Of a stretch of 64,000 bases of DNA, positions 1 to 13,570 are shown one piece after another. Position numbers and translations under genes: made by a program. How positions within the stretch are numbered: the first letter of the stretch is position 1; every line of letters starts with the position of its first letter. Under the pieces are notes generated by a model. That model saw only the letters and a program-made list of their open reading frames with translations. It was not told the DNA's origin and did not search any database. The stretch comes from Hygrophila difformis (taxonomy: Eukaryota; Streptophyta; Magnoliopsida; Lamiales; Acanthaceae), in NCBI GenBank assembly GCA_030278955.1, contig JAOANR010000006.1:9385915-9449914 (forward strand). The letters run 5' to 3'.

Positions 1-972
1 TACGGGGTGATTATTAGGCTGTGATGCCTGTGATTTGGCTGCGATGCCTGTGATTTGGCTGTTATGCCTGTGATTGGGCTGTGATGCCTGTGGTCCCTGC
101 GGGGATGGTGTATGTTACCCTGTAACGGGTTGGAGTTGATGATATCCTCACCCGTGGGTTCATACCGCCCGGGTTTAGGTTGCCGGCTAGGCATATTCAT
201 TGCATTTGCATGTAGGGTAGATAGGCGTATGTTAGGCCATGCATCACTTGCATAAATTGTATGATTGTGGTTGAAGCACCGGTATGGGACGGTGTGATGT
301 TTTATCTGCTTTATCTATATTATGCTCTGTTATTTATATTATAATTATTATTATGGTTATTATTATTATTTATTATTATTATGAGATATGATGATGTTTT
401 CCCTTACTCCCCGGCACGTAGCCTTGCTCAGTACGTTGTACTGACCCCCTTTGCTTTTGTCTGTTTTATAGATCCTGCTGGAGGCGCTGGAGCATGACTG
501 GGTTTGGGGTTATGAGAGATCACATAGATAGGACATTTATGTTATTATTATTTATATGTCATTATGTGATACTCTGTTGACTGCTTTTGCTTGATATATA
601 CTTGACTAGTTGAGGCCTGTGAAGCTAGGATTTATTTCATATCGGCCTGTGGCCTTGTTTGAGTATGTGATTTACTGCTTTGGGCCGGTAGCTCCCTTTG
701 ATGTATTGACAGGTTGCCTGATCATGATCTGAGAGGCGTGTAGCCTGTTACTCTGACAGAGTTTGCTTTATGCAGTTGTTCTATGGTAATTGTTTATGTG
801 CCTATGTGTTTTATTTGTTTTAGCTTCCGCATTAAACCGGATTAATCAGATGATCACTTTAGGTTTACCCAGTGTTGTACTAGCTATTTTAAATTAGCTG
901 GCCATTAGTTTATGATAGTTAGTACAGCGGTAACGCTTGCGAAAATCAGGTTTGAATTTTCGGGGCGTTACA
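1..972 (+). mobile_element. 3' part of an LTR, probably Ty3/Gypsy, cut by the window edge
   Basis: The segment ends at 972 in CGGGGCGTTACA, a typical right terminus of plant Gypsy LTRs (TG...CA ends with a GGGGCGTTACA signature). The sequence style changes right after it to AT-rich intergenic DNA. It carries a 20-bp tandem repeat near the start and no coding domain. Whether it is a solo LTR or the 3' LTR of a full element cannot be decided, because the left side lies outside the window. Orientation is inferred from the terminus only. Confidence 0.6.
17..93. repeat. 20-bp tandem repeat, about 4 copies
   Basis: The unit GGCTGTGATGCCTGTGATTT repeats at 17, 37, 57 and 77 with one to three substitutions; the last copy is incomplete. 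It lies inside the LTR-like segment and may be an LTR-internal minisatellite. Confidence 0.8.
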
Positions 973-3876
973 TTGACCATTAAGTTAAACTCAACTCACT
1001 TATTTATTTTTCAGGTAAATTGTGCATAAAATGTATTTTTAAAGTTTTCGGTGTTTAAACTTTGATATATTAACAATCTTATGTTAACTTTTTACGTTCT
1101 ACTTAAATTTATAACTAAAAATAAAAATAAAACTAATACTTCTACAATTTTGACGGGATGGAACCGGAAAGTAAGAAGAGTTCATAATAGAAACAGGTAA
1201 TACATCCTCCTTTCTATTTGACACTTTTGCGCAGTTGATAACCTAATTTTTTTTCTTAATCACAATTATATAAGAAGAACATAATAAATAAAATTTTATT
1301 AAATTCGCATAATTAAATAATTTACAAATATTATTCACCAAAAAAAATTCAAATATTAATTTTTTTTTTATAATTTTCACTTATATATAATCTATATTAT
1401 TAATTATTACCAATATACTACATGTACTATATAGCAAAAGATGTTGAAAACTATCATATATTTGAGGATAGAGTTGAGTAATAATTTACTCCTAATTAAG
1501 TCCTAATAATAAGTACGACCGTGCAAAGATGTAAATGCCAGCTATATACACAAAAGCACATCAATTATAGGATTTTTTTTTTTTTTTTTTCCGAAGCATC
1601 AATTATAGGATTTGCATTCACAATTAGAACAACAGGCACAGCAACACGGATATGTGTATAAAAAAGCAAGGGAGTCCAAGCTTAATTAATGGACACACCA
1701 CCCTTTTTTTGGAGTGATTAAAACAGGACAGTTGGTGATTGAGGTCGGTAAGTAACATGTAAGGACTCCTTATGCAAAACACATATACATCGTATCAGTG
1801 ATGCTTCAACATTTATTGGAACCCATGGTGATCTCCCCTCTGTAAACCTTCTTTTATTTTACTACTTTTTACATAAAGACCAACTCCAAAATGTCACCAA
1901 ATATTACCATTAGCCCCCAATTATTTGTATGCTATCAATGCAGGACATTTGTGTACATAGCAGAACTAGAAATGAAGAACCCTCTACAATTATATGGATC
2001 ATGTACAAAGTGTGAGATGTCATGGATCAGATTTATAGTGCTAACAATGTTTTGGGAAATTAGCACAAGAGGTTTGGATTTGGGAACTAGCAGGAGTACG
2101 ACACCAGGAATTTTTTCAAACCCAAATCCAAAATTCCAGAACTCAATTTCTTCCTACACTTAGTGAAAAATAGGGCAAAATTCAAGTAAGGTAATTATTC
2201 AACCCTAAGGATAAAGAATTGAACTTTTGTGCGCATCTAATTATCTTATCTAATCTCGTCAATAAACATGTCTCCCAATGACTACCACTAGTCCAGATGG
2301 AACAAGGCAGGATTAAACTTTGTTTGTGGTGGATGACAACTTTTAAAGTTGGAAAAGAACTTCACTCAAATAAACTTGCATTTCTAGGAGGATGGAGGGA
2401 CATGATCAAGGATGTAACAAATGCTGCATGGTTTCTCGAAATCAATAAGGTTCTGATCAGTATCAATACACCTATAAATAACTACAAATATGAAGTTGTG
2501 TTGGAAAAAAACCATTAACCCTAACTCAACAAAACAAGTTCAGATGCTGAGTAGGTGGTCTGAAAACTTGAATTCAACTCATAAAGCTTGAACCAAGCTT
2601 TATATTCAGATCAGTCAAGCAACTAAGAATACAAGTTCACCCTTGCATTTGGCTCCAACTCACATCTTGTCACAGTGCCAGATAAAATGCCAACAGCATA
2701 CTCAATTTATAGAACAGCCAAAATTAGCACTCACACATGTGCATACACATTCGATCAACAATGCAAGAAATAGGAAAATTGCCAACCATTTCAAGCCAAA
2801 CCAATGTGGGGAGCTATTGAAATTAATTAGTGAAACCTCCTGCAACCTCATTTAATCATTTAACACTAGTTGAAATGTTAATTCATTAAGCCCATTTGAC
2901 AACAGAAAATTCATCCAACTATTGATTCAATTAGTTTGAAGTCGGGTGAGCAAAACAAAATCCTATTGATAAACCAATTATCCTTTGTCATCTAATAAAC
3001 CAAGATGTAAATTTTCTTGAAATAGAAACAATTTGTGACAAAATATAAATTCAATTTTAGCCACAACCACAGCTTAAAGAATCACTTACAGCTTCAAACT
3101 TCAATCATAAGAGTTCAGATTCAAACTTGATTAACCTTGATCAAAAGCAGCCTCAGCACATTTACCTTTAATTTTATGTGCATCTGTCATGGGCTTTAAA
3201 TTATAAACACATGTAAAATGTTATCAAACCACACACTATGGATTCGAAAACTAGCTTCTGAAAGTTTTTCAACTTGAATGGTGTTACAATTTTGAAAGGA
3301 AAATAGTTTGAGTCCTAATTGAAGCTACTTCAAGGCACATTGTACAAATTATCGTGCAGCATGCGGACACAGACACCCAACAACTTAAGCTGTCACTCAC
3401 TCAGGGCCCAGGGGCATTTCAGCAACAAGAGCTAAAATGATTTACATTACTAATCAAAATTAGTTCAACTAAGGTTGGCACTCTCCTAACAAAAACCTGA
3501 GTCAGCAACAAGTGCAAAAACTATATTCTTCAACAAAAGCTTGTACTGCACAATCAATGAACATGAAATTCTTAACAAAGTGCAGTATAGAAGCAGACAT
3601 CGCCAATCCACAGTACTAAGCAAAACAAGCATAAGATTCAAATATAATCAGCTCAAAAAAATTCATGGAAAACAACGAGAAGGAGCTAACGAGTGTAACT
3701 CAAGCGTCAAAGTCCTTCTTATGAAGAACAGTGAGATAGCTCAGTGCTCTTCACAGAATATTCAAAAGCCAGTGAGTCAAAGAAGGGATATTTCACATTT
3801 AAGATCATTTCGACCAGAAATACAAACCAGAAAGCATCAATTGGTAACAATATAGATATACGGATCCAGTAAAGAA
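973..3876. other. AT-rich intergenic stretch, no gene seen
   Basis: Only short open frames of 60-104 codons occur, with no recognisable motif, and there are homopolymer runs such as the poly-T near 1570. The last few hundred bases before 3877 should include the 3' UTR of the minus-strand complex I gene. I see no RNA gene or complete repeat element here. Confidence 0.5.
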
Positions 3877-4300
3877 TTACTGTTTCTTGTACTTGGCGAC
3901 CTCGCCTTCATTGGGGAAAAATCCCATTAGCCGTCCGGCAGAATTCTGGTAGGCGTACATAAAACCCCCCATTGCTCCAATTAGACCTCCCGTCACCATA
4001 GAAGGCCCCCTGATTCCAGGTCGAATCCCTAGTTTATTCAACCAAACATATCACAAAATAATGAAAAAAAATTCACTCAAAACAAAAGAGTTAAATTAAA
4101 ATTGAAACGATTAATTGAATCCAGATGCGCAGAAATGAGTCCATACCGGATAGATAACCGACGACGACGGAGACGCCGGTGATCGTGGTGAAACGGAGAT
4201 AGTCTAGAGTGTTGAAATTGCCGACTGTCTTCGTGAAAGGAGGATTCCGATCTATGACGGGGTACTCCGGCTTTGCCGATGCTGTTATATCAGTGTTCAT
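3877..4300 (-). CDS. NADH:ubiquinone oxidoreductase (complex I) small subunit, NUXM/21-kDa type
   Basis: Two exons on the minus strand, 4300-4147 and 4028-3877, joined at GT/AG sites, give 101 residues and a TAA stop. The protein starts MNTDITASAKPEYPVIDRNP and has a first hydrophobic segment (about residues 38-50, TTITGVSVVVGYLSG). A Gly-rich second one follows (about 60-75, MVTGGLIGAMGGFMYAYQ), and the C-terminus is short and Lys-rich. This is the conserved plant family annotated as a complex I membrane-arm accessory subunit (Arabidopsis At2g42310/At3g57785, from memory). It would sit in the mitochondrial inner membrane. There is no cleavable presequence, and the length matches the family. 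Subunit naming differs between papers (ESSS-like or NUXM-like), so the family is more certain than the name. Confidence 0.85.
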
Positions 4301-4845
4301 CGTTTTCCTTTTCTTTTAGCTTGCAATTTTACGACGCTCATGTGGCAGTGGCACGAAACTAAATGGGCTTATATTCCTAATGTGTTTTTAATTTGTAGTA
4401 CTACTAATTACTCCATTCATCGCTTAACAAGCTGTCGAGAGTTGTATCTTTATTAGTCCAATATAAATTACTCCCTACATCCTTTATTAGTTGTTTTTTA
4501 AACATTGAAAAATCTTTCAAAATAGTTAGTCAACTTACATATCTACTATATTATACAGAGTATTTCCAATATTACTTTTCCAATATTACATATCTATAGT
4601 ATTATTCTTATTTTTTTTCAACTAACCAATCCCTACTCCAAAACACTATAGTGAGGAAGGATAAAAATATAAATATGTATGGTAATTATTACACTCATTA
4701 GCTTGTGCAATTTGGTCCAAAACATCAATTAAAGGAATGAATAGAGTATAGTCAATGGCATAAAAAAAGTATTCTGTTTTTTTTTTTTCAATCAATGGCA
4801 TGAAATATTTTTTTTTACCGTAGAATGGCATGAGAAAAATGATGG

Positions 4846-4848
<3 letters not shown>

Positions 4849-4906
<58 letters not shown>
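4849..4906. repeat. (TAA)n microsatellite
   Basis: An uninterrupted run of about 20 ATA/TAA triplets. Similar shorter runs lie at about 5236-5315 and 14486-14516. Confidence 0.95.
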
Positions 4907-4909
<3 letters not shown>

Positions 4910-5034
4910 CACAAATTGACTTTACATTAATTCTCGTACTCAACAGTAGCAAGACATTTGTAATGGGATAGAGGCAATAATATTAATAATAATATATTTA
5001 TGCATTTCTTTAATCTAAAAAATTGGGAATGGGG

Positions 5035-5165
5035 ATTTGACGGTCATGTCCTCTAACTTTAAACTGGGTTACGATTTCCCAGGCTTTCTATCACTCCCCT
5101 TTATCTCATTTGTAATTTGTATGATTTAGACTCTCATACACATGAGTGTCAATGTTTATAAAAAA
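5035..5165 (+). mobile_element. SINE-like retroposon, family 2, copy 1
   Basis: The stretch shares the order TATC-CTC-CCTTTAT, TTTGTAATTTGT, a CTC-CACA block and ATGAGTGTCAATGTTTA followed by an A run. The same order occurs near 14325-14436 (reverse), 15000-15095, 34110-34226 and 55395-55492. The shared block and the A-rich 3' end suggest a short retroposon. No A or B box was clearly resolved, so the SINE call is tentative. Confidence 0.4.
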
Positions 5166-5236
5166 ATTATACAGTATTTTTTTATGTTTTATATTGTCCT
5201 TTATTAAATTATTAGTGTTCCATTAAGAGGAGTTCA

Positions 5237-5280
<44 letters not shown>

Positions 5281-5387
5281 GTGTTCCATTATTATTATTA
5301 TTATATTATTATTATTGGCCAAAAAGAAATTCATTTTTTCTTCACTCGTAAAATCGTAATTTTGGATAGTCCGGAGTCCAGTGGACG

Positions 5388-5625
5388 ATTTAATTGGGGC
5401 CAATAAAGAAAGATGGGCCTGGATTAGCCTATTCCAGGCCCAAAATGTAAAACCGCGTGTATTCCAAGCAAGTCTCCAACGGCAGAAAATTTTCACCTAT
5501 AAAATGCAGTACTTTCCAACCTGGACTATTCCGTCGAGTTTCCCTAACCCTCAATTTCGTCATTCCTCAGGAGATGAGGAGAATAGGTCTATTTTTCGTG
5601 TAGAATTTAGGGCTTCGGATCGCTA
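5388..5625 (+). promoter_or_regulatory. Promoter-like region and 5' leader of an unidentified plus-strand transcript
   Basis: Within 150 bp there are two site II-type motifs (ATGGGCCTGG near 5413 and CAGGCCCAAAATG near 5435). A TATA-like TATAAAATG follows near 5499, then a pyrimidine-rich leader with a telo-box-like CCCTAACCCT near 5543. In plants this mix marks promoters of housekeeping, ribosomal and snoRNA-host genes. No convincing coding sequence follows. The motifs are visible in the sequence; that the region is transcribed is inference. Confidence 0.4.
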
Positions 5626-7199
5626 ATAGTTTGATGGCTTCCATTTGTTCCCTCCCCTTGAGGCCTTGACCCTTCCCTGGCGAAGAAAGGGGTCATTGTC
5701 GGTAGTTCGTGTCTGAAGCAATTTTTTTCCCTTTTTGTTCTTAAAGAAAACAGTTTAATCAAGAATCTTTCGTTTTTTTCCCCCCTCAATATTAAATCAA
5801 GAAAACGAGTTTGTACAATTTCTTGCTTTCATTTTTTCTTCTTGATTTCTTTCCGACATGAAGAAAACGGTTATATCCAATTTTCTTGGTAAAACGTGCA
5901 CACAACTTTCTTGAAGTCATTGAATTTTTTTATTCCTTTAATCTTGGTAATCTCAAATCTCAATGTTGGTTTTGGTGCTAGACTTGGGAATTATCAGAAG
6001 TTAAAATCATTTTAACATTCATATAGTATTATTGATATTTATAAAGAATTTCTAGTTGTTGTTGTGTCATTTTTTTTTTAAAAAAAAAAAAATTCTGTAT
6101 TTTGCATTCCCTACCTGATCAACTTTTATAAGGTATGCACAATATACAACAAATATCTCTTGTTATTAATAGATTTTGTTTTTGGATATAGGTTGTGGAT
6201 AATTCTCCTCCATGAGCAGCAGGGTCATGGGTGGCAGAGGGAAATGACCAATTGTGAGCTCCTTTTAATAATGTGCTCACTCTGTTTGTTCTTCTAATCT
6301 TGTGGATGTCTTGAAACTGGATTGAAAGAGATTGCTTCGGAAATGTTTGGTTTGTAGGTAAGCCTTCCCAGTTTAATTTGATTTAGTTATATTATATGAG
6401 TTTTAGTTTTTGATTGTACTAAAATTCCTCGTATCCCAGTTTATTTCTTTCTTTAAATTGGCTTATAATTAAGTGCCAATTTTTTAACATAATAAAATTT
6501 CAATCAAATAGGATTCGATGGGAATTTTTGTATGTTACTGACCGTTTTATAATAAGCTATCTTTTATTCGGTTAAAAAATCTGATTAATCTTCATTGACA
6601 GGGGTTTAGTGCCTGGAAGCGCATTGAATACATTGCAAGTATTGAGTGCAATAAACATGACTATCTAAGGGAGTTCCTCACTCAAAACTAACTTTGGACA
6701 ATGTTGGTGGGATCTAGAAACCATCTGTCCAAATCACTGCCCTGTCAATGAAATTGTTGGTTCTTTATGATCTTATACATTATGTTTTTATAACACACAT
6801 CTTATGCTATACAGTTCTATTCCTAGAAGTTTATTTGTCTTTACACGTATTCTATTAGCAATTTATAATCTTTTTGATGTGATGTATCATGGGATTGGCC
6901 TATTGAAATATAAAACAAACTCAGTGAAAGTGATCATCTAAAGTTTGGAGCAAACAAATGGCTTTGCAAAGCTTAGCTCTTAGCTTTAGATTATTTTTTT
7001 TTGTGATTATTTTCTGTAAAGTAACTGTTATCAATAATTTTACTTGCTTACATAGAACAAACAACCATTTGGTCTCATAACTTTATTCTGGATTCATTTT
7101 AGTCCCCAAACTTAGGTTGTATTAGAGTCCCAAGTTTCTTGATCTTAGCAAAGTCAATCTCCAGGCCATTTAACTACATGTGTGTGTTTGTGTGTGTTT

Positions 7200-10100
7200 T
7201 CCTCATAAGGTGATGCGTGGCGCTTGAAGAAAACCTTCACGTCATGGATGAAACTTATGGTAATGTTTTCTCATTCCATGCAATTTTTAATATACATGAA
7301 ATCATTACCAAAAGCAGTTTTACATTTTAATCACACCTCTACGAAAATTAAACACTTTAATATGTCTACTCACTGTATATTTGCTTTATTTATTAATATC
7401 AGAGAAATGTGGCACGGGTAAAAGTTTGGCATGACCATAGGATAGGATTGTATATCAATCTAATATCATGATATGATGGAAAACACACAAAAATATGCAA
7501 CCATTGTGTGGCCTCCTATTTCCAGTTTGTTAACACAATTTAGATCAAACTTCATAGTGCATTCCTAAATTTAATTATTATATGTTTCTTTCTCCCCGGG
7601 GTGATATATGGCATTTAAAAAAAACTATTATCACAATTTGGGGTAGCATTTATGATAATGCTTTATTATTTTATGCATCTTTTAAAATGTATGTGCTATT
7701 ATTTGACTAATACTTTTTTTTTTAAAAAAAAGCTATTACATAATTGATATTTTTTTTTTTAAAAAAAAACACCCATCCATAATAAGCATTTTGGTATATG
7801 AGTTCATTTTATTTTGATATCTTTTTAGAATTTGATAATTAACTCATAAGCGAATGTGGCCTGTGGGTAATATTAGCTCTATCTTTTTTGAGTAATAACT
7901 ATTGCATTTTTTTCCTTAACAAAATATTACAACACTATCGCATATCACTGTACTATCATGGTTTAGATGATGACTTTTCATTTTTCCTTTTTGTATAATA
8001 GTTTTAAGTTCATAGTGCAATTTATATTCATAGATTATTAGCAATATGATGTTTTTTCGTCCCCACGTTGGTCCGCAGTTTAGCATGACAATGTTGGTAA
8101 TGCTGGTCCACATTAATGGTCCCCATTTTTAATTGTTTTACTTTACTTATCCTTTTTTAAAAAAAAAAATCTTCTATGGTGATATATGTCACTCGTGGAG
8201 AAAGTTTTGTTTACATTGTTTGGATAAATACTATTATAGTCTTTATATACATATGTGTGTATATATATTTGCATCTTTCTTAAATATTTATAATATTAGA
8301 CTTTTTTTTAAGCATATGATATTCTTCATTATTTTTCTCACTTTATTTTAGCATATTTTGTTTATTTAGTAAATTAGTTGAATCAAATGTGGCATGGGTA
8401 GTAGTAGTCTCATTTCTAGGCTTGGCCGTGTGGATTTGAAGACAATCTTCTTTCATGTTCTGGATTGTAGGCAACCAAGGCTTGGCCTTCTGGATTGCAA
8501 AACAATCTTGTGTCATGTTCTGGATTGTAGGCAATTGATAATGTGCCAACCAGTATGAAGACTTTACCTATTGCATTTTTTGTTAAGCCTTATTTCACAG
8601 TGAACCGTTCCTAATTTTCTTTTTTATATTTGAGATACCTCATTGACAAATATTGTGTAGTATTATTTTATTTTTATATTTTTTTTTTTGTTTTTTTCCT
8701 TTTGGATGTGGCTATGACACTTCAAACCTGGTATCTTGATAATATGTGTTAATTTATTCTTACTAGTCATTTTTTTAGTTATAATACTATCGTGTATTAC
8801 TATAATATCATGATTTATATTACACATGGTCATACACTGGACTATGGCGACTTCTCATTTTACTTTCTTGTAAAATAATTTTAAGTCTCATAGTGCACTC
8901 TATCATTGATAAGAACTTATTGACAATATGTTCTTTTTGTCTCTACGGGTGATATATATCGATTGAAGTGAATTTGGTCCCACATTATGACATGAAAATG
9001 TTTGTAATGTTGGTCCACATTAATGGTCCCATTTTTAATTGTCCTACTTTACTTATTATTATTTTTTTTTAATTTTATTTTATTATTTTCATATAGTGAT
9101 ATATGTCACCTGTGGAGAAAGCTTTGTTTACATTTTATGGATAGTAAATATTTTAATCTTTTTACATATTTTTCTCATCTGTCTTATATATATATATATA
9201 TTATATTTGACCTTTTTTATATTTTTCAGTATTTTTCTCAATCATTTTATCATATTTTGTGAAATTAATTGAATCGAATGTGGCATGGGAAACAACAACA
9301 TTCCCATTTCTAGGCTTGGTATTACGGATTGCAAGACATTCTTGTTTCATGTTCTAGATTGTAGGCAGCAGAGGCTTGGCCTTGTGGATTGCAAGACAGA
9401 CAATCTTGTTTCATGTTCTAGATTGTAGACAACCGATGATACGCAGCCAGAATATGAGGATTTTATCCATTGCATGTTCGTTAAGATTTTCTTCTTCCTT
9501 TTGGAGGTGGCTATGTCGCTATGACACTTGGTGCAAGCCTATCTTGAGAAATTGTTTTAATATATTCCTACTAGTATTGGCCATCGCGCATTGCGCTGGA
9601 TCGTCGATTCCTTATTTATGAGTTTGAATGGAAATTATTTTTAATATAATATAAACAATAAATAATAATTGTATAAATATTATAAAAACTATCATAAAAT
9701 AATTTTATTTTTTATATTTTATAAGAACAAAATAAGTCAAACTGAAACAAAACCATACTATAGCAAACTAACAAATAGTATATATTTTTTTTTAAGTTGA
9801 AATATTCAATTCCATATTTTTTCTAAATACTTTTTGGATATTTTTTAGGGTTTTTTTTTTTAAAGAAATATGATCGTTTTAAAGATAAACAAAATATGAT
9901 TTCAGATAAATATGTCAAGATTACTCTTGTTTATAGATCTCGAAAAAATATGGTTGCCGGTATTCTTATTTTATTTTTGTGGTCTATATTTTTTTGTGAT
10001 AATTAAATGTAAATATTAATAGCTAAAGAAACTTCCCTCCCATTTTTCCCACTTAAAATGTTCAAAAGCGTATTATGTTTTTATAAAATACGAATAGATA

Positions 10101-10450
10101 ATAGATAGATAGATATATTGTTCATTTTTTATTTATTATACTACTATTGTGCATCACTATATTATCATGATTTGGGTTACACCCGGTTGACGATATACAC
10201 TGTATTGTGACGACTTTTCATTTTGCCATTTTGTAAAATAATTTTATGTCTCATAGTGCAGTCTATTATTGATACAACTTATTAACAATATTATGTTTTT
10301 TTGTCCCCATGAGATGATACATGGTGGTTGAAGTGAATTTGGTTCATGACAATGTGGTAATGTTTTCTTATACTGGGCTTATGCTTTATATAATTTATGG
10401 TATTATTTGACCAATAAATTTGTATTTTAAGATTGTGGCATTAGTAATCT
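7200..10450. repeat. Degenerate tandem array, unit about 0.9 kb
   Basis: Landmarks recur in the same order. A block with a CACTAT-TATCATG core lies near 7930, 8790 and 10145. TAATTTTA-GT-TCATAGTGCA lies near 7998, 8877 and 10240. GGTCCACATTAATGG lies at about 8104 and 9014. GTGATATATGTCAC-GTGGAGAAAG lies near 8180 and 9095, with weaker relatives near 7210, 7600 and 10310. ATTCTAGGCTTGGC followed by a double TCATGTTCTGGATTGTAGGCAA block lies near 8400-8540 and 9310-9430. Spacing between the clearest pair is about 910 bp. Confidence 0.65.
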
Positions 10451-11586
10451 TTGAGTTAGCATGTTCTTATCGTTGTATGTGGCAGTTAATTACTATGTAT
10501 AAAGTTCAATTTATTGACAACTTAACACCAGTTTTGATCACTATAATTGTATTGAGTGTTTTTCACTTCAAACTCTGTATAGTTAATGTGTTATTAACTA
10601 CATATTGACCAGACAACTCATAAAAAAATTTGCAAGTGTGCTATGTGTAACATCAATTTGTAGTCCTGTACAGTTTACAAAATTAAGGTTGCAAGGCTTG
10701 TAGTATTATTCTCTTTTTGTTCTTTATGCAATGTCTTTCTTTCATGCCTCTATATTCTCTTTCTAATTACTTGCTTATAAGAGGGTGATGGCAAATCAAT
10801 ATTGATAACGCCTAATAATCCTCTCCTAATAGTTACATGACAGTTTGTATGACGGGCCTCAATGACTACAGAGAGAATGTTTCACAGTTCTATTTTCATG
10901 GATGATGGACAGGCCACCATGTGATTCAGCAGTTGACTGAAGAGCTAATAATGCTTCTCATGGCAACATTTCAAGATTTAGATGCCTCCATATTTTGGCA
11001 CCATATTCAGTAAGCATGTGTTTACTTGACTGACATTTCTGTTTTTTTAGTTACAGCAATGGTGCAAGAATATATGTTATGGGTCTTAGGCGTGAATTTG
11101 GAAAGTTACCGTGAGTTGCTATCTATTTTTAAAATGTCTTTTAGCTTCATGTTAAGTGTCATTGAGTTAAATGCGAAACGTTATGGCTTATATAACTATT
11201 CTGCAGATTTTTCTTTTCTTTTTTCGCCTACAGAGTTATGCATTGGATCCAATCTTCTTTGGCCAGGAGCAAGAAATGATATCTACCCAAAGATGAGATG
11301 TGTTTTATTGGAAATTTGTTTACTTTTAGCTTTTGGAATCATCAAATGATTGCTGTGTGTTGCTATGGTGTTGTAAGAGAGAACCATGGAGCATATAACT
11401 TCCTGGGAGTTAAAGAGTCTGTCAGGTTTTACGAGATTTGCGATCTTGTCTTCTCAAATCTCCGTGATTCTGCAAGTCAATAAACATTTTGAGCTATTTC
11501 GTGATATTTTTTCACAGGTTACTTCATGCTTTTGAAATCTTAATCTAAAATATTTTTTAGTTTATACAATCTTATTTAAACATTCA

Positions 11587-11589
<3 letters not shown>

Positions 11590-11623
<34 letters not shown>
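11590..11623. repeat. (CT)n microsatellite
   Basis: An uninterrupted run of about 17 CT dinucleotides. A second one lies at 13535-13564. Confidence 0.95.
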
Positions 11624-11624
<1 letters not shown>

Positions 11625-13532
11625 GTAGAAAATTGTTTTCCCTTTTGTCAATAAATGAAATTCATGTGTTACTTGAAGTATCACATTAATGAAATCGGTA
11701 CCTGAAAGAATTGGATGCAGGATCAGAAGAGATCCAAAGTTATCTACCTTGTTATTGAAGGGAAACATCATTTGAACCATGAAATTCTCTATCATCTTCA
11801 GGTATCTTTCTGCTGCTGTAATTGGTAATATGAATAACCCACTAGCTCAACTGTTTGATTTCTTATTGTGATACTAGATGCATCATTTGTTCCCATACAT
11901 CTGACATTGGCATCGCCTATCATCTACAAGACACCCATCCAGCCATCCTTGCAAACTAAATTATAAATAATTACATAAGCTTCCCTCAGTCACTGTGGGG
12001 GATCAGGGGATGAGTGATAGAATTCATAATATTTTGAGCTCTTGATTCATCATACAAGCTATAATAAAATCATTTTGTTTCTCATCTTCAAGTGTTGTCT
12101 TAGACTAATGCAGGATGTGTTCAACCTAATCGAAATGTTTCCGGATTAGTTAAAGCTTTTGCAGGTAAACCAGGTGTTCCCAATTTCATTCTATTCACTC
12201 ATATTTCTAGTTCTTGGCACCAATTTTATAGATTCGACCCGATTCCTTGCAGTGAAATCAAATGATATGACTAGTATACTTGTCATCCTTAATTCGAAGT
12301 ATTATTGCTCTCCATAATTTGATGAATAACAGAGTAAGCATATATTTACCTTTTTCATTGTCGTTAACAGTTAGCTGACTGACTCTATTGTAGATAATAA
12401 ATTGTTTATTGGTGTTCTTTGGCCTCAAATAGGTAGTGCACCAGTAGCTGAGTGCCATTTTATCTGCTTCACAGCTTTATGCAGTTATGCATAAGACTTC
12501 ACTCGAAAAATTCTTCCTTCTTTTTACTTATTTATTTAATATTTTGTTGTTTCAAACACTTCCCCCTTAGTGCACTGCATGAATCTCTTGGTGGCATGTG
12601 AACTCTCTTTCCTTCACAGCTAACTTAGCTGGTTGTGTATTCCAAATGATGCTGACCTAGTCCACAGTTTTTTTTGTTTTTTTGGTTTTTGTTTTTTTTT
12701 TTTTAAATAAAAAAATCTCATCCTGATTCCACAATTTTTGTGTAACCGACAATTTTTGTGAGGTGGGTTAATCCACAATATACTTATTCTCAAGGAAGTT
12801 GCCTTTATCTTGTCTGTGGCAGTTGCAGTTTAGCAGATTTTTGCTATCATGTTAGATTTTCAGGGACTGAAGGCTTTGTCTGGTTGGAGGTATCAGACGG
12901 AAATGAAGAGAATGGGTAGGTCTTTATTTACCAGAATCTGTACATGAAGTTTTTCTTTGACATATGCCAGGCAAGAGAAAGCATTTGAGTAGAACAAGAC
13001 TTTCAAGGAAATGACTATTATGTTCTTCTTATAAAGTTTGGAGAACAAAATTTATGGGCTTAGCACAAGCAATAGCCAATAAGAAGGTTTTCTGGATCTT
13101 TGATTAGATGACAATTCTATTTATTCTCACTAAGTGCTATCAGCTTGTAACTTAATGGAGTTCTACTCTCTTATTTTTTATTTTTTGGCTTTGAATGTTT
13201 CAGTGAATTATCATATGTGCATTGATTATTTGATGATTTCAATTTACCAGCTTTATCCATGCTGTTCTGTTAGTTGTATTATATGATTTGTTTAATTTTA
13301 GTGTCATGAGTAAACTCTTTTTTTTTTTTTTCATGATAAAGGTTTAATTAATGGAAGCAGTTGTTCTTACTTAAGCTTACATTACACCTACTGTGTTTTA
13401 TTCTATGCATGCCTATACATATTTGTTTACAGGACCATTGAGTTTATATAAGTCTGGTTTTAAGGGTATTTCAAGTTTCATTTCTTGCATAATCAAACTC
13501 GGTTTGTTTGTAAGGGTTTTTCAAATTTCAGT

Positions 13533-13570
<38 letters not shown>

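Noticed and set aside
6601..6690. Piece reading GFSAWKRIEYIASIECNKHD, like the TTF-type zinc-finger region of hAT transposase relatives
   Set aside because: Only about 30 codons; no neighbouring domain found, so chance or a very old remnant cannot be told apart.
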